DNA from: CAYPXN01 sp964470915
GTDB lineage: Bacteria; UBA10199; JADFYH01
Length of the DNA stretch: 6,412 nucleotides
Reading direction: 5' to 3'
NCBI GenBank assembly: GCA_964470915.1
Contig: CAYYEM010000068.1
Span: 1-6,412, forward strand
Positions 5,319 through 6,412 of this stretch are shown here, piece by piece. The translations under genes and the position numbers were made by a program. Position 1 is the first letter of the stretch. Every line of letters begins with the position of its first letter. A model generated the notes under the pieces. It was not told where the DNA came from. It searched no databases and worked only from the letters and a program-made list of their open reading frames with translations.

Positions 5319-5758
5319 AACTTTCTTTCCATGACAATGGCATCTTCATTATTGTCTGAATAATATTTTTTTCGGATACCAATCTTTGAAAAATTAAATT
5401 TTTCATATAATGCTATCGCTGCCACATTGCTTTTTCTAACATCCAAAAAGATTTTTTTTACTTGTTTTTTCTCAGCCTGATTCACCAAATAATCAACAAA
5501 CTTAGAACCTAAACCCAAACGACGATAAGAAGGATCAATGGCAATTGTTATCAAATGCATTTCGTCTTTTATAATCCAGTAATCCATAAAACCTACTAAA
5601 GTTTCGGAAGTTTTCATCACGCAAGGATGCGCCAAATCCAGCAACAACTCTTCTTCAAAAAGCTCACGGGAGTAAGGCTGACTGAAACTCGCTTGCTCTA
5701 TTTTAAGAACTCGATCGATGTCTTCTTTTTGCATTCTCAAAATTTGAGGTTGAATCAT
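5315..5758 (-). CDS. rimI: RimI-type ribosomal protein S18 N-alpha-acetyltransferase (GNAT family)
   Basis: The product has 147 residues from the ATG at 5758, preceded by GGAGGG at a short spacing; a TTG at 5779 is a poorer choice. The GNAT fold is clear: MQKEDIDRVLKIEQASF at the N-terminus, the acetyl-CoA pyrophosphate loop RRLGLGS (79-85), LDVRKSN (105-111), AIALYEKFNF (114-123) and a C-terminal KYYSDNNEDAIVM. RimI acetylates the N-terminal alanine of S18 in E. coli, and some homologues act more broadly. Tyr118 matches the proposed general acid. The glutamate of the E. coli LEVR motif, proposed as base, is aspartate here (D106), so chemistry may be tuned or specificity shifted. The start overlaps the yihA stop as ATGA, giving a two-gene cluster on ribosome maturation. 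Its stop overlaps that of terC, leaving no room for a terminator. Confidence 0.85.
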   Translation of the reverse strand: MIQPQILRMQKEDIDRVLKIEQASFSQPYSRELFEEELLLDLAHPCVMKTSETLVGFMDYWIIKDEMHLITIAIDPSYRRLGLGSKFVDYLVNQAEKKQVKKIFLDVRKSNVAAIALYEKFNFSKIGIRKKYYSDNNEDAIVMERKF

Positions 5759-6318
5759 TTGCCCTCCAACCACTTCCAAAGCGCCCCAAAACCTTCCTTG
5801 GTTTTGCTCGAAAAAATGAGGATGTCATTTTCAGGAATATCAAGTTCCTGTGCAACCTGCTTAAGACGCAACTTCCATTCACCTCGCTTCAGTCGATCAC
5901 ATTTATTCAACACTAAACAAAAAGGTTTTTTATGGTAGCGTAACCATTCAAGCATTTGATGATCCATCGCATCAGGATCTCGGCGGATATCATAGATCCA
6001 AACCGCGCCTCGCAAAGTGCGGCGAGTGGCATAGAAATTTTCGGCAAGTCCAGCCCATTGTTCACGCAAGCTTTTGGAAGTTTTGGCGTAACCAAATCCA
6101 GGAAAATCGACAAAAATAAGATTGCTTCTCACTTTAAAAAAGCACAAGCCTTGGGTTCTTCCGGGCATTGAACTAGTCCGCGCAATTTTTTGTTTGAGAA
6201 GAGCGTTGATAAGCGAAGATTTCCCTGCATTAGAACGACCCATAAAAGCTACCTCAGGAACTGAGGGCTTTATTAATGATTCAGGTTTGTCGGATAAAGC
6301 CAGAAATTCTGCCTTCAT
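5755..6318 (-). CDS. yihA: Ribosome biogenesis GTPase YihA/EngB (YsxC)
   Basis: The product has 187 residues from the ATG at 6318; the open frame runs on to a TTG at the window edge, but MKAEFLALS followed by PEVAFMGRSN matches the family's usual N-terminus. All GTPase motifs are visible: G1 GRSNAGKS (27-34), G2 threonine in PGRTQ (T55), G3 DFPG (71-74) followed by FGYA, G4 NKCD (138-141), and G5 SSK (170-172). YihA/EngB binds GTP in the cytoplasm and is needed for late assembly of the 50S subunit; it is essential in several bacteria. It overlaps rimI by 4 bases. No Shine-Dalgarno precedes the ATG, but a good promoter-like pair ends 6 bases upstream, which hints at a leaderless message. If transcription starts further upstream, a longer N-terminus cannot be ruled out. 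Confidence 0.93.
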   Translation of the reverse strand: MKAEFLALSDKPESLIKPSVPEVAFMGRSNAGKSSLINALLKQKIARTSSMPGRTQGLCFFKVRSNLIFVDFPGFGYAKTSKSLREQWAGLAENFYATRRTLRGAVWIYDIRRDPDAMDHQMLEWLRYHKKPFCLVLNKCDRLKRGEWKLRLKQVAQELDIPENDILIFSSKTKEGFGALWKWLEGK

Positions 6319-6324
6319 GAGATC

Positions 6325-6354
6325 ACTATAAGCTTGAAATAGGGAAAGTGTTAA
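6325..6354 (-). promoter_or_regulatory. Candidate promoter immediately upstream of yihA
   Basis: On the minus strand TTAACA (6354-6349) and TATAGT (6330-6325) each match the sigma-70 consensus in five of six bases, with an 18-base spacer. The -10 ends 6 bases before the yihA ATG, so transcription would begin at or next to the start codon. This fits the absence of a ribosome binding site. The assignment is by eye only. Confidence 0.4.
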
Positions 6355-6412
6355 GCGTTTTTCAATGTAAACCGCTCTAAGACTTTGACTTCTTATATCT
6401 CCATGTTGCAAA

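Noticed and set aside
6319..6411. N-terminal extension of YihA from a TTG at 6411
   Set aside because: The 31 extra residues do not resemble family N-termini, while the ATG at 6318 gives the standard length and start.
6377..6412. Possible last codons of a gene upstream of yihA (frame ending TAG at 6379-6377)
   Set aside because: Only 11 codons are visible before the window edge, so a real gene end cannot be told from chance.

Overview
This is an AT-rich bacterial window from a draft or metagenome-type assembly: a run of exactly 100 N (2324-2423) looks like a scaffold join of unknown true length. The genes are mostly conserved bacterial housekeeping genes: a large-subunit rRNA pseudouridine synthase, the ribosome-assembly GTPase YihA/EngB, the RimI acetyltransferase and the start of a PgeF/YfiH protein. 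An NhaR-type LysR regulator, an Alx/TerC-type membrane protein and an HNH protein of the 'VLVLNRNYLPV' type suggest a Gram-negative, proteobacterium-like (perhaps deltaproteobacterial or Bdellovibrio-like) host. That placement is inference only. There is no sign of phage, IS elements, CRISPR or RNA genes.

Layout. (1) 1-1920, minus strand: four genes packed with overlaps, in transcription order HNH protein, an unknown 79-residue protein, RluD, and PgeF, which runs off the window. (2) 1921-2255: a 335-base divergent intergenic region, with a perfect 7-bp inverted repeat against the HNH start codon and an extended -10 promoter plus strong Shine-Dalgarno site for a plus-strand gene. (3) 2256-2472: that plus-strand gene, of unknown function, broken by the N gap. 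(4) 2459-4261, minus strand: nhaR followed 24 bases later by a divergent dihydroorotate dehydrogenase-like gene. (5) 4262-4370: a short divergent control region between nhaR and terC, with a TATAT-N11-ATATA dyad placed like a LysR operator. (6) 4371-5318: terC/alx on the plus strand. (7) 5315-6318, minus strand: yihA then rimI, coupled through an ATGA overlap and converging on terC with a 4-base stop-codon overlap.

Working together: RluD, YihA and RimI all act on ribosome maturation (23S rRNA modification, 50S assembly, acetylation of a ribosomal protein). NhaR and the TerC/Alx protein form a plausible regulator-transporter pair for ion or pH stress. The points most worth a second look are the altered FMN-phosphate region of the PyrD-like protein, the operator-like dyads at 1923-1943 and 4267-4287, the uncharacterised 79-residue protein inside the HNH-rluD operon, and the gene lost in the gap. 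I found no clear evidence of a wholly new multi-gene system.
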